From Enterococcus dongliensis (GTDB lineage Bacteria; Bacillota; Bacilli; Lactobacillales; Enterococcaceae): a stretch of DNA of 38,201 bases. Made by a program: the position numbers and the translations under genes. Position 1 is the first letter of the stretch. Each line of letters opens with the position of its first letter. Below are positions 1 to 11,300 of this stretch, piece by piece. The stretch is from positions 1 to 38,201 of the forward strand of contig NZ_BJDQ01000015.1 in assembly GCF_005405225.1 (NCBI RefSeq), written 5' to 3'. A model generated the notes under the pieces. The model saw nothing but the letters and a program-made list of their open reading frames with translations. It was not told the DNA's origin and did not search any database.

Positions 1-100
1 TGTTGTTTGTTTCTATTAAATAGAAACGCCCTACACATTTGGTTTGTTTTATTCGTTCAGTTTTCAAAGGTCTACATCGCTTGTTGTTTTGTTTCAACAA
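1..100 (-). promoter_or_regulatory. rRNA operon leader with boxA and boxC (16S gene just outside window)
   Basis: Read on the minus strand, this stretch carries CTTTGAAAACTGAAC (plus 55-69), which matches the boxA antitermination element of low-GC firmicute rrn leaders. It is followed by TGTGTAGGG (plus 29-37), resembling boxC, and by a perfect 7-bp hairpin (GTTTCTA/TAGAAAC, plus 9-27). Strong promoters lie directly upstream. Known: NusB/NusE bind boxA to make rRNA transcription resistant to termination. Inference: the 16S rRNA gene begins shortly beyond position 1, reading leftward. The same boxA-like string also occurs in 16S-23S spacers, but the adjacent promoters favour a leader. Confidence 0.75.
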
Positions 101-107
101 CTTTTAT

Positions 108-136
108 ATCATATCAGGTTTTTATTTAAAAGTCAA
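108..136 (-). promoter_or_regulatory. Proximal rRNA promoter
   Basis: On the minus strand TTGACT and TATGAT are separated by exactly 17 nt, close to the sigma-A consensus. The region just upstream (plus 137-180) is very A/T rich, with phased A and T tracts suggestive of an UP element. Placement directly before the boxA leader fits an rrn P2-type promoter. Confidence 0.8.
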
Positions 137-205
137 CAACTTTTATTTAAAAACTTTTTGATAAAAAAACAAGTTTGAATCACATCTCGCTTAAGCGACT
201 TTATA

Positions 206-234
206 AAAATACCATAAGAACTTTCATCCGTCAA
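206..234 (-). promoter_or_regulatory. Possible middle rRNA promoter
   Basis: On the minus strand TTGACG is followed after 17 nt by TATTTT. The -35 is good and the -10 is weak. It lies between two better promoters facing the same leader, so a tandem arrangement is plausible, but this member is the least certain. Confidence 0.4.
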
Positions 235-286
235 CAATTATTTTTAATTTGTTTCAAGTTGTTTTTTTCTCTCGGTAACAGATAAT

Positions 287-315
287 AATATAGCAATCTT
301 CAAGCTATAATGCAA
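287..315 (-). promoter_or_regulatory. Distal rRNA promoter with extended -10
   Basis: On the minus strand TTGCAT and TATATT are separated by 17 nt, and the -10 is preceded by TGC, an extended -10 element. No coding sequence lies between here and the rRNA leader, so this is probably the upstream promoter of a tandem rrn set. Confidence 0.55.
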
Positions 316-438
316 CTATTTTTTACATGTTTTTTTGATCTTTTTTATTTTTCGAACGTTCGATTAAAACTCTAAAATAACGTTCGATTTTAAAACAAAA
401 ATAACGCTATCTTGTACGATATATTTTCTAATTTTCGC

Positions 439-474
439 ATAAAAAAACAGCCGAGTTTTTACTCAGCTGTTTTT
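439..474 (-). terminator. Intrinsic terminator after the etaS-like gene
   Basis: On the minus strand a 13-bp stem (AAAACAGCTGAGT pairing with ACTCGGCTGTTTT, one G-U) with an AAAA loop runs into a T tract. The left arm includes the last codons and stop of the histidine kinase, so termination begins inside the coding end. It separates this operon from the rRNA promoters. Confidence 0.9.
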
Positions 475-1964
475 TCTTCGACCATTGGGATGAAAATTCT
501 AAAAATTGTACCTTTACCAACCGAACTTTCTACACTAATACTTCCCTTATAACTCTCCAAAAGTTTATGGGCAATCGACAATCCTAAACCATTCCCACCT
601 TTTGTACGGGCACGAGCTTTATCAACACGATAAAAGCGATTAAATACTTTATCGATATCTTCATCTGGAATCCCTTCACCAAAATCTTGGATTGCGATCT
701 CAAATTTATTTAAAGTTGATGAGACCGAAAGATGTACTTCTTTTCGATCTGTAGAGTATTTTACTGCGTTATCTAAAATAATAATCAGAATTTGTTCTAA
801 GTGATTACGATAGATTTTCAACGTTTTTTCGTCATCAAGATCATCATCTAATGTGAAGGTAAATTCGGGGTAAAGCAATTTGAAATTGTTGAATACTTGG
901 TTTGTGACCTCTTTTGCCTTAGATGTCTCATTTCCATAATAGACGTCCACTTGCTCTGCTCGAGATAAGTCTAACATCTCTTGAACCAAACTCTTCATGC
1001 GAACAAGTTCTTGTAGACTGGCTTGGATTGATTCATCCAATATTTCCGGATCATCTTTCCCCCAGCGATTCAACATGCTTAAATGGCCTTCGATAACTGC
1101 TACAGGCGTTCGCAATTCATGAGAGACATCTTCAACGAATTGTTCTTGTTGTTCAATATACATCCGTATACGATCAATGACGTCATTAAAGATAACTGCT
1201 AGATCTGCTAATTCATCATTAGTCGTGATTTCAGGGACATGTACTTCGGCTTGAGGATCTTGTCGAATAATCTCCATTGTATCTCGAAGGATCTTAACTG
1301 GTTTCAAGAAGTATGAGGATAGCAAGAATCCTAAGAAGCTGCTCAACAGCAATGAAACAATCTCTAATATGATCAATGTCAATAATAATTTGCTACGCAT
1401 CTCATAGAAGTCAGATAGTTCGTAAAAGACTTGCGCATACCCGATTTTTTCTCTAGTTTTTTTAGAATAGATCGGTTCTACTGATAAAAATCCATTTTTA
1501 TCATCGACTGTAACGATTGTTGGTTCCTTATGCTTTGTTTGAACTAAAGGTTGATAATTTTTTTGGGTTTTAAAGATTAGTCTTTTGTCTAGATTATAAA
1601 TATCTAAGGATAATTGACGCTGACCTAATTCCGAAATGAAATCATCAATCCGTATCATATTGCCTTCTAAGGTCATGTTTTGATCATACATCGCACTGTC
1701 TCGGTTATTGGTTTCTGTCAGTGTTCGGTAAGTATTTACCAAAGTCAGCTCCTCATCTGCATTAGCTAAACGAGAAGTTACTTCAGAAATCGTACGTTCC
1801 ACATTGTTTCTTTCTTTAGTCACGATCAAATTTACGGAAGACTTGTAAGTGATCACAGCAAAAATCGTAAATACCACGAATATAAAGAAAGAACTTGTAA
1901 AGGCCCACTTGATAGTGAGTGAGGGCCCTTTCAGTTCTCTTTGTTTCTTGTTAAATTTTCTCAT
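459..1964 (-). CDS. etaS: Sensor histidine kinase, EtaS/LisK/CsrS-like
   Basis: A 501-residue membrane histidine kinase that should autophosphorylate and pass phosphate to the response regulator encoded just upstream. TM1 is about residues 20-40 and TM2 about 192-220, with a roughly 150-residue extracellular sensor between. A HAMP domain follows (about 218-270), then an H-box with His282 in S-H-E-L-R-T-P and a catalytic ATPase domain with LDNAVKYS (N-box) and GNGLGLSIA (G-box). Its ATG overlaps the TGA of the regulator gene (ATGA, 1961-1964), so translation is probably coupled. The family match is to Listeria LisK, streptococcal CsrS/CovS and E. faecalis EtaS (stress and virulence). The symbol rests on remembered family resemblance and on gnd lying next door. 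The sensed signal is unknown. Confidence 0.85.
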   Translation of the reverse strand: MRKFNKKQRELKGPSLTIKWAFTSSFFIFVVFTIFAVITYKSSVNLIVTKERNNVERTISEVTSRLANADEELTLVNTYRTLTETNNRDSAMYDQNMTLEGNMIRIDDFISELGQRQLSLDIYNLDKRLIFKTQKNYQPLVQTKHKEPTIVTVDDKNGFLSVEPIYSKKTREKIGYAQVFYELSDFYEMRSKLLLTLIILEIVSLLLSSFLGFLLSSYFLKPVKILRDTMEIIRQDPQAEVHVPEITTNDELADLAVIFNDVIDRIRMYIEQQEQFVEDVSHELRTPVAVIEGHLSMLNRWGKDDPEILDESIQASLQELVRMKSLVQEMLDLSRAEQVDVYYGNETSKAKEVTNQVFNNFKLLYPEFTFTLDDDLDDEKTLKIYRNHLEQILIIILDNAVKYSTDRKEVHLSVSSTLNKFEIAIQDFGEGIPDEDIDKVFNRFYRVDKARARTKGGNGLGLSIAHKLLESYKGSISVESSVGKGTIFRIFIPMVEEKTAE

Positions 1965-2647
1965 GAGCGCATAACGTACCCAGTACCACGGACAGTTTGG
2001 ATATAACTATCTTCCCCTGGTACGTCGATTTTATTACGTAAATAACGGATATATACATCAACAACGTTGGTTTCTACTTCTGTTTCATAGCCCCAAACCT
2101 TATTTAGTAAAACATCACGCGCTAAAACTACGTTGACGTTCTCCATTAGTGTCAATAATAATTCGTATTCACGTTTTGTTAGTTCAATGATCTCATTTCC
2201 GCGACGTACGACACGGTTTTCTTTTTCGATTGTTAAATCACGATACGTGATGGTTGTTTGTTTTGCAACATTTTTATCGCCTTCAATATCAATTCGACGA
2301 AGTAACGCACGCAAACGTGCAAGCAATTCTTCAATCGCAAAAGGTTTGACGATATAATCGTCTGCGCCATGATCTAAACCAGAAACACGGTCGATTACGG
2401 AATCACGAGCTGTCATCATGATGATCGGGGTGTTTTTCACTTGACGAACACGACGACAAACTTCTAAGCCATTTAATTCAGGAAGCATCAAATCAAGTAA
2501 AATTGCGTCCCAGTCGCTTTCTAAAGCAGCTTCAAGTCCTGTTCTACCATTATAATGAACTTCTGTATCATAGCCTTCGTGCTTCAATTCTAGTTCGACA
2601 AAACGAGCCAGATTTTTCTCATCTTCAATGATCAGAATATTACTCAT
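1961..2647 (-). CDS. etaR: OmpR-family response regulator, EtaR/LisR/CsrR-like
   Basis: A 228-residue DNA-binding regulator. The receiver domain (about 1-115) has the acidic pocket E8-D9 and phospho-acceptor Asp52 in L-L-D-L-M-L-P. The C-terminal winged helix (about 130-228) ends in TVRGTGYVM, typical of the OmpR/PhoB class. It is the first gene of a two-gene unit with the histidine kinase. The ribosome site is AAGGAACT, about 8 nt before ATG. The relatives (LisR, CsrR/CovR, EtaR) control acid, heat and envelope stress and virulence genes. Targets cannot be read from this window. The upstream gap contains a consensus TATAAT, but the nearest TTGACA is only 10 nt away, so the promoter is uncertain. 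Confidence 0.87.
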   Translation of the reverse strand: MSNILIIEDEKNLARFVELELKHEGYDTEVHYNGRTGLEAALESDWDAILLDLMLPELNGLEVCRRVRQVKNTPIIMMTARDSVIDRVSGLDHGADDYIVKPFAIEELLARLRALLRRIDIEGDKNVAKQTTITYRDLTIEKENRVVRRGNEIIELTKREYELLLTLMENVNVVLARDVLLNKVWGYETEVETNVVDVYIRYLRNKIDVPGEDSYIQTVRGTGYVMRS

Positions 2648-2754
2648 TTTTTTAGTTCCTTTCCAAGTTGAATTTCATTAAGCCTCTATTATTATAGGGC
2701 TAAACCTGTCAAAAAGCTATAGATACTTAGCACTTATCTCATAAATAACCTCTG

Positions 2755-4176
2755 CTATTCTTCGTGGTACCAGCTATAATGGAAGATTCCCTCTTTATCT
2801 GTACGTTCATACGTATGTGCTCCAAAGTAATCACGTTGTGCTTGAACTAAGTTTGCAGGTAAGCGTTCTGCACGATAAGAATCGTAGTAAGTAATCGCAG
2901 ATGAAAATGTTGGTACAGGTACGCCAGCTTGAACAGCGATAGCAACAACTTCACGAACTGCTTGTTGATATTTTTCAGTGATTTCTTTGAAATATTCATC
3001 TAGCATCAAGTTGGCTAAGTCAGAATCTTTTTCATAGGCATCCGTAATTTTTTGTAAGAAACGTGCACGAATGATACATCCAGCACGCCAGATTTTCGCA
3101 ATTTCACCAAATGGTAGATCCCAATCGAATTCTTTTGAGGCAGCGCGTAGTTCAGAAAATCCTTGCGCGTAACTCATGATTTTGCTGAAATAAAGAGCTT
3201 CACGGATTTTTTCGATTAATTCTTGTTTATCGCCTTCGTATTTATAAGGAGCTGGTCCAGAAAGTACTTTACTTGCTGCAACACGTTCTTCTTTGTAGGC
3301 TGAGATAAAACGAGCAAAAACAGATTCTGTGATCAATGGTAACGGCACACCTAAGTCCAAAGCACTTTGTGAAGTCCATTTCCCAGTTCCTTTGTTCCCT
3401 GCTGCATCTTTGATGACATCAACAATTGCTTTGTCTGTTCCTTCATCGTCTTTACGAGTCAAAATGTCAGCTGTGATTTCAATTAAATAGCTGTCTAATT
3501 CACCTTTGTTCCATTCAGAAAAGACATCTGCCATTTCCTCTACAGAAAGACCTAATAGACGCTGCATCAAATCATAGGATTCTGCAATTAATTGCATGTC
3601 GCCATATTCAATTCCGTTGTGAACCATTTTTACATAATGACCTGCTCCATTAGGACCAATGTAAGTTACACATGGTTCGCCATCTTCTGCTTTAGCAGCA
3701 ATCTGTTCAAAAATTGGTGCAACTAGATCATAGGCTTCTTTTTGTCCACCAGGCATCATAGAAGGACCTTCTAAGGCACCTTTTTCACCACCAGAGACCC
3801 CAGTACCAATGAAATTGATTCCTGAGTTGGCTAGCTCTTCGTTACGACGAATCGTGTCTTTGAAGAAGGTATTTCCTCCATCAATTAAGATGTCCCCTTT
3901 ATCTAAGTGAGGTAACAATGATTGGATCGTTGCATCTGTTGCTGGCCCTGCTTGAACCATCAACATGATGCGACGTGGTTTCTCGATTGAGTCAACAAAT
4001 TCCTCGATTGAAAAAGTAGCTTTTAAGTTGCGATCGGGATGTTCTGCTACGACTGCTTCTGTTTTTGATCCAGTTCGATTATACAAGGCCACTGAGTAAC
4101 CGCGGCTTTCGATATTCAATGCTAGATTTTTCCCCATCACGGCCATACCTACGACGCCGAATTGTTGTTTTGACAT
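2755..4176 (-). CDS. gnd: 6-phosphogluconate dehydrogenase (decarboxylating)
   Basis: A 473-residue cytosolic enzyme of the oxidative pentose phosphate pathway, converting 6-phosphogluconate to ribulose 5-phosphate plus CO2 with NADP reduction. The N-terminal Rossmann motif is [13 protein letters not shown] (about 7-19), and N33-R34-T35 fits NADP preference. The substrate loop [12 protein letters not shown] lies at about 128-139. The catalytic Lys183 and Glu190 are in [12 protein letters not shown]. Length is normal for the short bacterial type. The ribosome site AGGAGG lies just upstream of ATG. The 5' leader is long and can fold (see 4196-4261). Transcribed in the same direction as the EtaRS pair, but probably as a separate unit. 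Confidence 0.96.
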   Translation of the reverse strand: MSKQQFGVVGMAVMGKNLALNIESRGYSVALYNRTGSKTEAVVAEHPDRNLKATFSIEEFVDSIEKPRRIMLMVQAGPATDATIQSLLPHLDKGDILIDGGNTFFKDTIRRNEELANSGINFIGTGVSGGEKGALEGPSMMPGGQKEAYDLVAPIFEQIAAKAEDGEPCVTYIGPNGAGHYVKMVHNGIEYGDMQLIAESYDLMQRLLGLSVEEMADVFSEWNKGELDSYLIEITADILTRKDDEGTDKAIVDVIKDAAGNKGTGKWTSQSALDLGVPLPLITESVFARFISAYKEERVAASKVLSGPAPYKYEGDKQELIEKIREALYFSKIMSYAQGFSELRAASKEFDWDLPFGEIAKIWRAGCIIRARFLQKITDAYEKDSDLANLMLDEYFKEITEKYQQAVREVVAIAVQAGVPVPTFSSAITYYDSYRAERLPANLVQAQRDYFGAHTYERTDKEGIFHYSWYHEE

Positions 4177-4195
4177 AATTATCCTCCTAGTTCCT

Positions 4196-4261
4196 ATTAA
4201 TGATCTTATTTCTCAGCAGAAAAATAAGGTGGATTCTCACCACAGGTATCTTTTCATTAAT
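4196..4261 (-). promoter_or_regulatory. Structured 5' leader of gnd, possible cis-regulatory RNA
   Basis: In the minus-strand transcript, ATTAATGA (plus 4254-4261) can pair with TCATTAAT (plus 4196-4203) as an 8-bp closing helix. It encloses a short hairpin of about 4 bp (plus 4229-4243, GTGG/CCAC) and a 10-bp hairpin with a TGCT loop (plus 4205-4228, one G-U). The closing helix ends within about 10 nt of the AGGAGG ribosome site. The shape is that of a three-way junction, as in many riboswitches. I do not recognise the class. All pairings are read by eye and the small helix is weak, so chance folding in AT-rich DNA remains possible. Confidence 0.35.
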
Positions 4262-4362
4262 CATATCCAAGTACGCTCAATAAAATAGATACTTTAAATA
4301 ATTCAATACGTTTCTCATTATATCCTAAGAAAGTGAGAATGGAAAATGAATAGTGTTTTTTT

Positions 4363-4406
4363 CTAAGAAAAAAACCTCAAGACTCCATGGTTAGTCTCGA
4401 GGTTTT
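4363..4406 (-). terminator. Intrinsic terminator after rpmF
   Basis: On the minus strand a stem of about 14 bp (AAAACCTCGAGACT pairing with AGTCTTGAGGTTTT, one G-T pair) with an 8-nt loop runs into T residues. It ends the yceD-rpmF transcript before the gnd leader. Confidence 0.88.
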
Positions 4407-4428
4407 GACTTTCTCTATTAAAAAGTGC

Positions 4429-4608
4429 TTATGCTTCTTTAGACATAACATCTTTTCCATCATAGTAGCCGCAGTTGGCACATACGTGGTGGCTCTTCTT
4501 CATTTCGCCACAGTTAGGACATTCATTCAATCCTTTAATGGTCAATTTGTAGTGAGTACGACGTTTGTTCTTTTTAGCTTTTGATGTTTTTCTAGCTGGT
4601 ACTGCCAT
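4429..4608 (-). CDS. rpmF: 50S ribosomal protein L32
   Basis: A 59-residue basic protein of the large ribosomal subunit. It begins [10 protein letters not shown] and contains two C-x-x-C pairs (Cys30/Cys33 and Cys43/Cys46), the zinc-binding form of L32. A strong ribosome site, AAGGAGGTG, lies 8-9 nt before the ATG. It follows yceD by 59 nt on the same strand, the usual yceD-rpmF order in firmicutes, and is closed by a terminator. The presence of all four cysteines suggests this is the zinc-dependent copy. I saw no cysteine-less paralogue here. Confidence 0.97.
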   Translation of the reverse strand: MAVPARKTSKAKKNKRRTHYKLTIKGLNECPNCGEMKKSHHVCANCGYYDGKDVMSKEA

Positions 4609-4667
4609 TGGGTGTTACACCTCCTTATAAAATGAAGTATCATTTTCTGATACATTTTATTCCAATC

Positions 4668-5219
4668 TTACTTATCATCTTCCGATTCATTGAATAGTTC
4701 AGATAATTTCGCAAGACGAGGATCAATTGTTTCAGCAGATTCTTTTTTCTGCAAATACTCTTCTTCACTGACGACTTCCCAATCGTTACCTTTGGGTAAG
4801 TCTTTTGTTTGCATTTCTTCTTCAGAGAATACTTGCATTGGAATCGCTAATAAAATGTTATCTTCGATAGAATCTGTCAAGTCGATTGTATCATTGTCTA
4901 AGACAAGAATCTCTTCGTCTCGTTCTTCTTCCATTGAAGACCATTGCTCCCTTGTCATGAATACTTCGTCCACTGAAAGATCAAGTGGCAGATCAACTGG
5001 TTCTAAGGAGCGGGCTGAAGGAACTGTTACAATAGTTTTCAGCCGATAATGTAAAATATATTCATTCTTCCCGACAGACAAGATTCCTTCTACAGTAACA
5101 GGTGCTACGGCTAAGATTTCATTATCCCGGGCAGTTAATGCCTCATTTACATCGATCGTTTCTGAAAAGTTTAAAGTTTCTTCTTTATAGCGGCGTAATT
5201 CGCCAATCGACCATTTCAT
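4668..5219 (-). CDS. yceD: YceD/DUF177 family protein
   Basis: A 183-residue acidic soluble protein with no membrane segment. Beginning M-K-W-S-I-G-E-L, with a central conserved region (about 40-120) and an acidic, low-complexity C-terminal tail rich in Glu and Asp, it matches the DUF177/YceD family. Known: YceD homologues in bacteria and plants are needed for normal 23S rRNA accumulation and are almost always encoded directly before rpmF, as here. It is the first gene of the unit, driven by a near-perfect promoter at 5248-5276, and reads on into L32. Molecular activity is not established for the family. Confidence 0.88.
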   Translation of the reverse strand: MKWSIGELRRYKEETLNFSETIDVNEALTARDNEILAVAPVTVEGILSVGKNEYILHYRLKTIVTVPSARSLEPVDLPLDLSVDEVFMTREQWSSMEEERDEEILVLDNDTIDLTDSIEDNILLAIPMQVFSEEEMQTKDLPKGNDWEVVSEEEYLQKKESAETIDPRLAKLSELFNESEDDK

Positions 5220-5247
5220 TATTCATCACCTCTAAGCAACAATCGCT

Positions 5248-5276
5248 ATTATACAGGTGTAAAAAATCTTTGTCAA
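5248..5276 (-). promoter_or_regulatory. Consensus sigma-A promoter of yceD-rpmF
   Basis: On the minus strand TTGACA and TATAAT are both perfect and are separated by exactly 17 nt. The predicted start lies about 20 nt before the yceD ribosome site (AGAGGTGA). It is one of the strongest-looking promoters in the window, as expected for a ribosomal protein operon. Confidence 0.93.
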
Positions 5277-5375
5277 TGAAATTTTCTTGACACCTGCAAA
5301 AAACGTTGTGATGCGGTTTGTTATTAAAAACTAGTTTTTCATTCACTCTTAAATTGTTACAAAAACCTTAATTGA

Positions 5376-5407
5376 CAAAAAAAGCGAACCAATTAACTGG
5401 TCCGCTT
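5376..5407 (-). terminator. Intrinsic terminator after pyk
   Basis: On the minus strand AAGCGGACCA pairs with TGGTTCGCTT (10 bp, one G-U) around a 6-nt loop and is followed by a run of seven T. It ends the pfkA-pyk transcript. Confidence 0.92.
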
Positions 5408-5423
5408 CCTAACAATCTAAAGC

Positions 5424-7208
5424 TTAGATTGCTGTTGTTTGTCCACGGTAGACGATTCCACGACGAGGATCGATTGTGACTAATTCACCATCAACAACTG
5501 TTGATGTTGCATCTTTTGCACCAACGACTACTGGGATATCTTGAGCGATACCGACAACAGCAGCATGTGAAGTTAAGCCGCCATCTTCAACGATCAATGC
5601 TGCAGCTTTTTCAATTGCAGGCATGTAATCTTTATCAGTTGTCGGTACAACTAGTACCATACCGTCTTTAGCGTTTTTGATTGCTTCTTCTGCTGAATGG
5701 GCAACTACTGCATGAGCAACAACCGTTGATTCACCGATACCTTGTGCTTCTAATAATTTAGAACCGATCATTTGAACTTTCATTACGTTTGTTGTTCCGC
5801 GTTCACCAACTGGTACACCGGCAGTGATCAAGATCAAGTCGCCTTCTTTAGCAAAACCTAATTCAACTGCTTGTTGTGCTGCTAAATCGAACATTTCATC
5901 AGTTGTTGATGGTTTTTCAGCAACAGTTGGGTAAACACCCCAGTTGACCATCAAGCTGCGTTTTGTATTTTCATCAAAAGTTACAGCTAAAATGTCAGCA
6001 TCCGGACGGTATTTAGAAATCATACGAGCAGTGTGGCCAGATTCTGTTGCAGCAACGATTGTTTTAACACCTAAGTTTTTCGCTGCACGTGCAACTGACA
6101 AACCGATTGTTTCTGTTACGTTTGATTTATCAAATTCATTGATTTGGAATGAACCTAATTCTGATAAAGCAGATTCAGCTTCCATATCGATACGAGCCAT
6201 AGTACCAACCGCTTCAACTGGATATTTACCATTTGCAGATTCTCCAGAAAGCATTGTAGCATCTGTTCCATCAAATACAGCATTGGCAACGTCAGAAGCT
6301 TCTGCACGTGTTGGACGTGGGTTTTCTTGCATTGACTCTAGCATTTGAGTAGCGGTAATAACAGCTTTACCAACATAGTTACATTTTTTAATGATTCGTT
6401 TTTGAACCATTGGTACTAGTTCAGGAGCGATTTCAACACCCATATCACCACGGGCAATCATGATACCATCAGAAACTTTGATGATTTCGTCGATGTTATC
6501 GATACCTTCTTGTGATTCGATTTTAGGGAAGATATGAACGTGTGTCATATTTTTTTCTTCAAGGATTTCGCGGATATCAAGAACGTCTTGTGCTTTACGA
6601 ACAAAACTTGCAGCGATAAAGTTGATATTGTTATCTAAACCAAAACGAATATCGTCTGCATCTTTTTCAGTGATCCCAGGTAAGTTGATTGAGATTCCTG
6701 GAGCATTTACACCTTTACGTGAGCCTAGCATACCAGCATTTTTAACAAGCATTACTAATTCACGATTTGCTTCATCTTTATCGATGATTTCCATATCGAT
6801 CAAGCCATCATCGAATAAGATGTGTCCGCCGATGTGTGCATCGTCGTATAGACCTGGATAAGTTACAGCAATTTTTTCTTTCGTTCCTTTGTGTTCAGAA
6901 TCCATTGAGATACGTGTTTGGTCACCTACGTTAAATTCGATATAACCTGCACGGCCATAATCTTCTTCTGTAGTGTCTTGAACAGTTGTCCGGATTTCTG
7001 CACCCTTAGTATCTAAAAGAATACCAACGTCTTTACCAGTTTTTTCTACTGCTTCACGAACCATGTTCATGCGTGCAAGTTGTTCTTCGTGATCTCCGTG
7101 TGAGAAATTGAAACGGAACACGTTAGCACCAGCTTCAATTAATTGAGAGATTGTTTCAACCGTGTTACTTGCTGGTCCTAATGTACTAACGATCTTAGTC
7201 TTTTTCAT
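5424..7208 (-). CDS. pyk: Pyruvate kinase with C-terminal PEP-utiliser domain
   Basis: A 594-residue glycolytic enzyme transferring phosphate from phosphoenolpyruvate to ADP. The N-terminus is K-T-K-I-V-S-T-L-G-P-A-S. The active-site segment IFPKIESQEG (catalytic Lys) and the signature MIARGDMGVEI follow. The usual A, B and C domains end near residue 470. The extra C-terminal domain (about 500-594) has GGLTSHAAVVG with His548, the PEP-utilising mobile domain found in Bacillus-type enzymes, so the length is normal for this longer form. Lies 60 nt downstream of pfkA with its own ribosome site, and is co-oriented and closed by a terminator. Probably co-transcribed with pfkA, giving linked control of lower and upper glycolysis. 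Confidence 0.97.
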   Translation of the reverse strand: MKKTKIVSTLGPASNTVETISQLIEAGANVFRFNFSHGDHEEQLARMNMVREAVEKTGKDVGILLDTKGAEIRTTVQDTTEEDYGRAGYIEFNVGDQTRISMDSEHKGTKEKIAVTYPGLYDDAHIGGHILFDDGLIDMEIIDKDEANRELVMLVKNAGMLGSRKGVNAPGISINLPGITEKDADDIRFGLDNNINFIAASFVRKAQDVLDIREILEEKNMTHVHIFPKIESQEGIDNIDEIIKVSDGIMIARGDMGVEIAPELVPMVQKRIIKKCNYVGKAVITATQMLESMQENPRPTRAEASDVANAVFDGTDATMLSGESANGKYPVEAVGTMARIDMEAESALSELGSFQINEFDKSNVTETIGLSVARAAKNLGVKTIVAATESGHTARMISKYRPDADILAVTFDENTKRSLMVNWGVYPTVAEKPSTTDEMFDLAAQQAVELGFAKEGDLILITAGVPVGERGTTNVMKVQMIGSKLLEAQGIGESTVVAHAVVAHSAEEAIKNAKDGMVLVVPTTDKDYMPAIEKAAALIVEDGGLTSHAAVVGIAQDIPVVVGAKDATSTVVDGELVTIDPRRGIVYRGQTTAI

Positions 7209-7268
7209 TACCTAATACGCTCCATTCTTGATTGTTTTAATATATAGTATTCACTATTATTAACGAGA

Positions 7269-8240
<972 letters not shown>

Positions 8241-8368
8241 TCATAAGTATTCTCAAAAACATACATCGTTAATCCATGGTACATTCTATCAAAAAACATT
8301 CCAAAAGTCTTGAGATGTCTCCGGGAAAAGCCCAGTTTTTGAAAAAAGTTTTTGAAAGTTACAAGAAA

Positions 8369-11300
8369 TCATCTTATTACGACATTTTGTTCCCCTAATA
8401 TGTCGCTTAAAGCCGCTAAAAGGGCGTCATTAATCCCTATCCAAAACTTTTTATCCAGCGCAATCTTTCGGCGACTTTTTTCATAATAGATTACAACAGG
8501 GACTTTTCCAGGAGATAATTGCAATCTTTCGGCGATCTCTTTTTGAATATCTGGAGTGTCTTGTTTTTCTTGAACACGTAAAAATAATGTTTTATCGCTA
8601 ATTTCTTCCTCTGCTGTTTGAGCAGGAATCAAAGTTTCAACTAATAATTGGATAGCTTGATCATAGCGACTACGTTCTACTTTACCAGAAACAAGATAAA
8701 CTTGTTCTAACTCAAGCTCATTGCGGAAACGCCGATAACTTTGTGGAAAAATCGTTAAAGAGATCTCGCCGCTTTGATCATTGCCTGTCAAGAAAGCCAT
8801 CTGTTCTCCTTTTTTCGTTCGAATTTCACGAATGTCTTTTAAATAGAAGAGAATTTTTCCTTGTTTACCAACAGTTAGTTCAGTGATTGGTTGTAAATCT
8901 TTTTGTTTCAATAGTTTCGGATAGTTTTCTGTAGGATGGCCAGATACATACAATCCAAGGTATTGCTCTTCATAATTCAATCGTTCTGCTAATGAATAAT
9001 CTTCTATCGAACGTTCTTTTAAACTCATGACATCTAATAACGACATGCTGCCACCACTATATTGAACATTTTGAATCTTCCCTTCCAATCCATCCGCCAA
9101 TTCTCGGCGATTGGAATGTAATTCATCAAATGCACCAATAAAAATCAATGGTTCAATATATTCGTGTTTCAACCAACGTGTTTCAATACGTAATAGGAAT
9201 TGATCCAATGACTGAAAGGCGCCTCCTTCTTTACGAGCTGTCAAAATGTCACTGACAAAATCACGACGCATGCCTTTGATTGCATCTAAACCAAACCGTA
9301 TTAGGTTTTTTTCTATTAATGTAAAACTGTAGCTGCTACGATTGATATCTGGTGCTAATAATTTTACACCCGCACGATTTGCTTCAGCGAAATATTCTCG
9401 TAATTTTTTCGGATCATTACGGACAGATTGCATCAATGCTGTATAAAAAGCGCCGGGATAGTGGACTTTCATGTATGCCATCTGATAGCCGACAAATGAA
9501 TACGCCACTGAATGAGAACGATTAAACCCATAATTTGCGAAACGTTCGATATAATCATAGACTTCTTCAGCACTTTTTTGACTATGTCCTCGAGCGACCG
9601 CCCCTGTGATAAAGTGACGTCTTTCTTCATCTAATAAAGCTTTTTTCTTTTTGCTGACAGCACGACGTAAAATATCCGCCTCGCCTAAGCTAAATCCGGC
9701 CATCTGAGCAGCAACTTGCATGATTTGTTCTTGATAAACAATAAAGCCATATGTCGGTGCTAGAATCTGCTGAACAGAAGAATCTGGAAAAGTCACTTGT
9801 TCACGACCGTTTTTTCGAGCGATAAAACGATCGATGATCTGCATCGGACCTGGTCGGTACAATGCATTTACTGCAACGATATCTTCAAACGAAGTTGGAT
9901 GCAGATTGCGTAAAACTTTACGAATACCTGCTGATTCAAACTGGAAAACACCGCTAGTTTCTCCCCTTTGAAACAGAGCCAGTGTTTCAGGATCATCTAA
10001 CGGGATCGATTTCAAATCTATGTCTTCTTGATAAACACGACGAATCGTTTGTTGGGCATTGTCGATGATTGAAAGATTGCGAAGACCTAAAAAATCCATT
10101 TTCAACAGCCCAATTGCTTCCACGTCTGTCATTGTAAATTGCGTCAACAAAATATCTTCAGAACCTTTTTGAAGTGGAACAAGCGTCATGAGATCCACAT
10201 CGCTGATGATGATTCCCCCAGCATGAGTCGAGACATGCCGCGGCAGTCCTTCTAAGGTTCGTGCTGTTTGAAAAAGCAATTCGCTTCGTTCATCTTGTGC
10301 AACTAGTCGTTTCAAAGATTCAGATTTTTCGTACGCTTCATGCAAGGTGATTTTCAACTGATTTGGAATAGCCTTTGACCAACGATTGGCTTCGCTTTGT
10401 GATAGTCCAAAAACACGACCGACATCCCGTAACACCATCTTAGCCGCCATCGTACCAAACGTGGCGATTTGCGAAACATGGAAATGACCATATTTTTCAT
10501 GAACATAATGCAACACTTGATTTCGACGATTGTCAGGAATATCCAAATCAATATCCGGCATACTATTACGTTCAGGATTCAAGAACCGTTCAAATAACAG
10601 CTCATATTTGATGGGGTCTACATCGGTGATGCTCAACACATAGGCCACTAAGGAACCCGCCGCAGACCCACGACCAGCACCCGAGACAATCTTACTGCGA
10701 TGAACATAATCCATAACATCCCAGACAATCAAAAAGTAATCATCAAAGCCCATATGATGGATAATTTCTAGCTCATATGCCAAGCGTTGACGATATTCTT
10801 CTGTAACGTCTGAGATTCTTTTTGGTAATTTTTGCCAACAGAGTTCTTGCAAATACGTTTTTGCTGTTTGTTGAGCAGGAAGCGGGTAATGGGGCAGTAA
10901 TTTTTGATGCAAAGGCAGCTCAAATTGACAAATTTCTACCAGTCGTTGGGCATTAGAGACAGCCAGCTCATCTGTAAAACTTGTCAACAGCTGCTCCATT
11001 TCTACTAAATAATTTTCTCCTAATTGATTAGTCAACTCTTCTTTTGGCAGTTGATCCCCACTTTGAATATGGTTCATCACTTTAACGGAAAATGCTTGCG
11101 CCGCATCTAAGTACGTCACTTCATGAAGCGCAAGCTTTGGATAGTTTTCTGGTAAATCAGATCTGTTCGTTGCCGGCGAAATACCTAAATAAACTTCACT
11201 GGAAATAGTTTCATTGATTTTTTTCAAGATCCGTTCAAGTGGAGCTTCTCTTCCTTCCACCGGTAAGACCGTGACCAGATTTTCAGCAGCAATTTTATAT

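Noticed and set aside
2691-2712. TTGACA and TATAAT upstream of etaR on the minus strand
   Set aside because: Both hexamers are perfect but only 10 nt apart, too close for a sigma-A promoter; the TATAAT alone may still serve.
4387-4584. A plus-strand open frame of 65 codons
   Set aside because: It is the antisense of rpmF, which has all L32 landmarks and a strong ribosome site; the plus frame has none.
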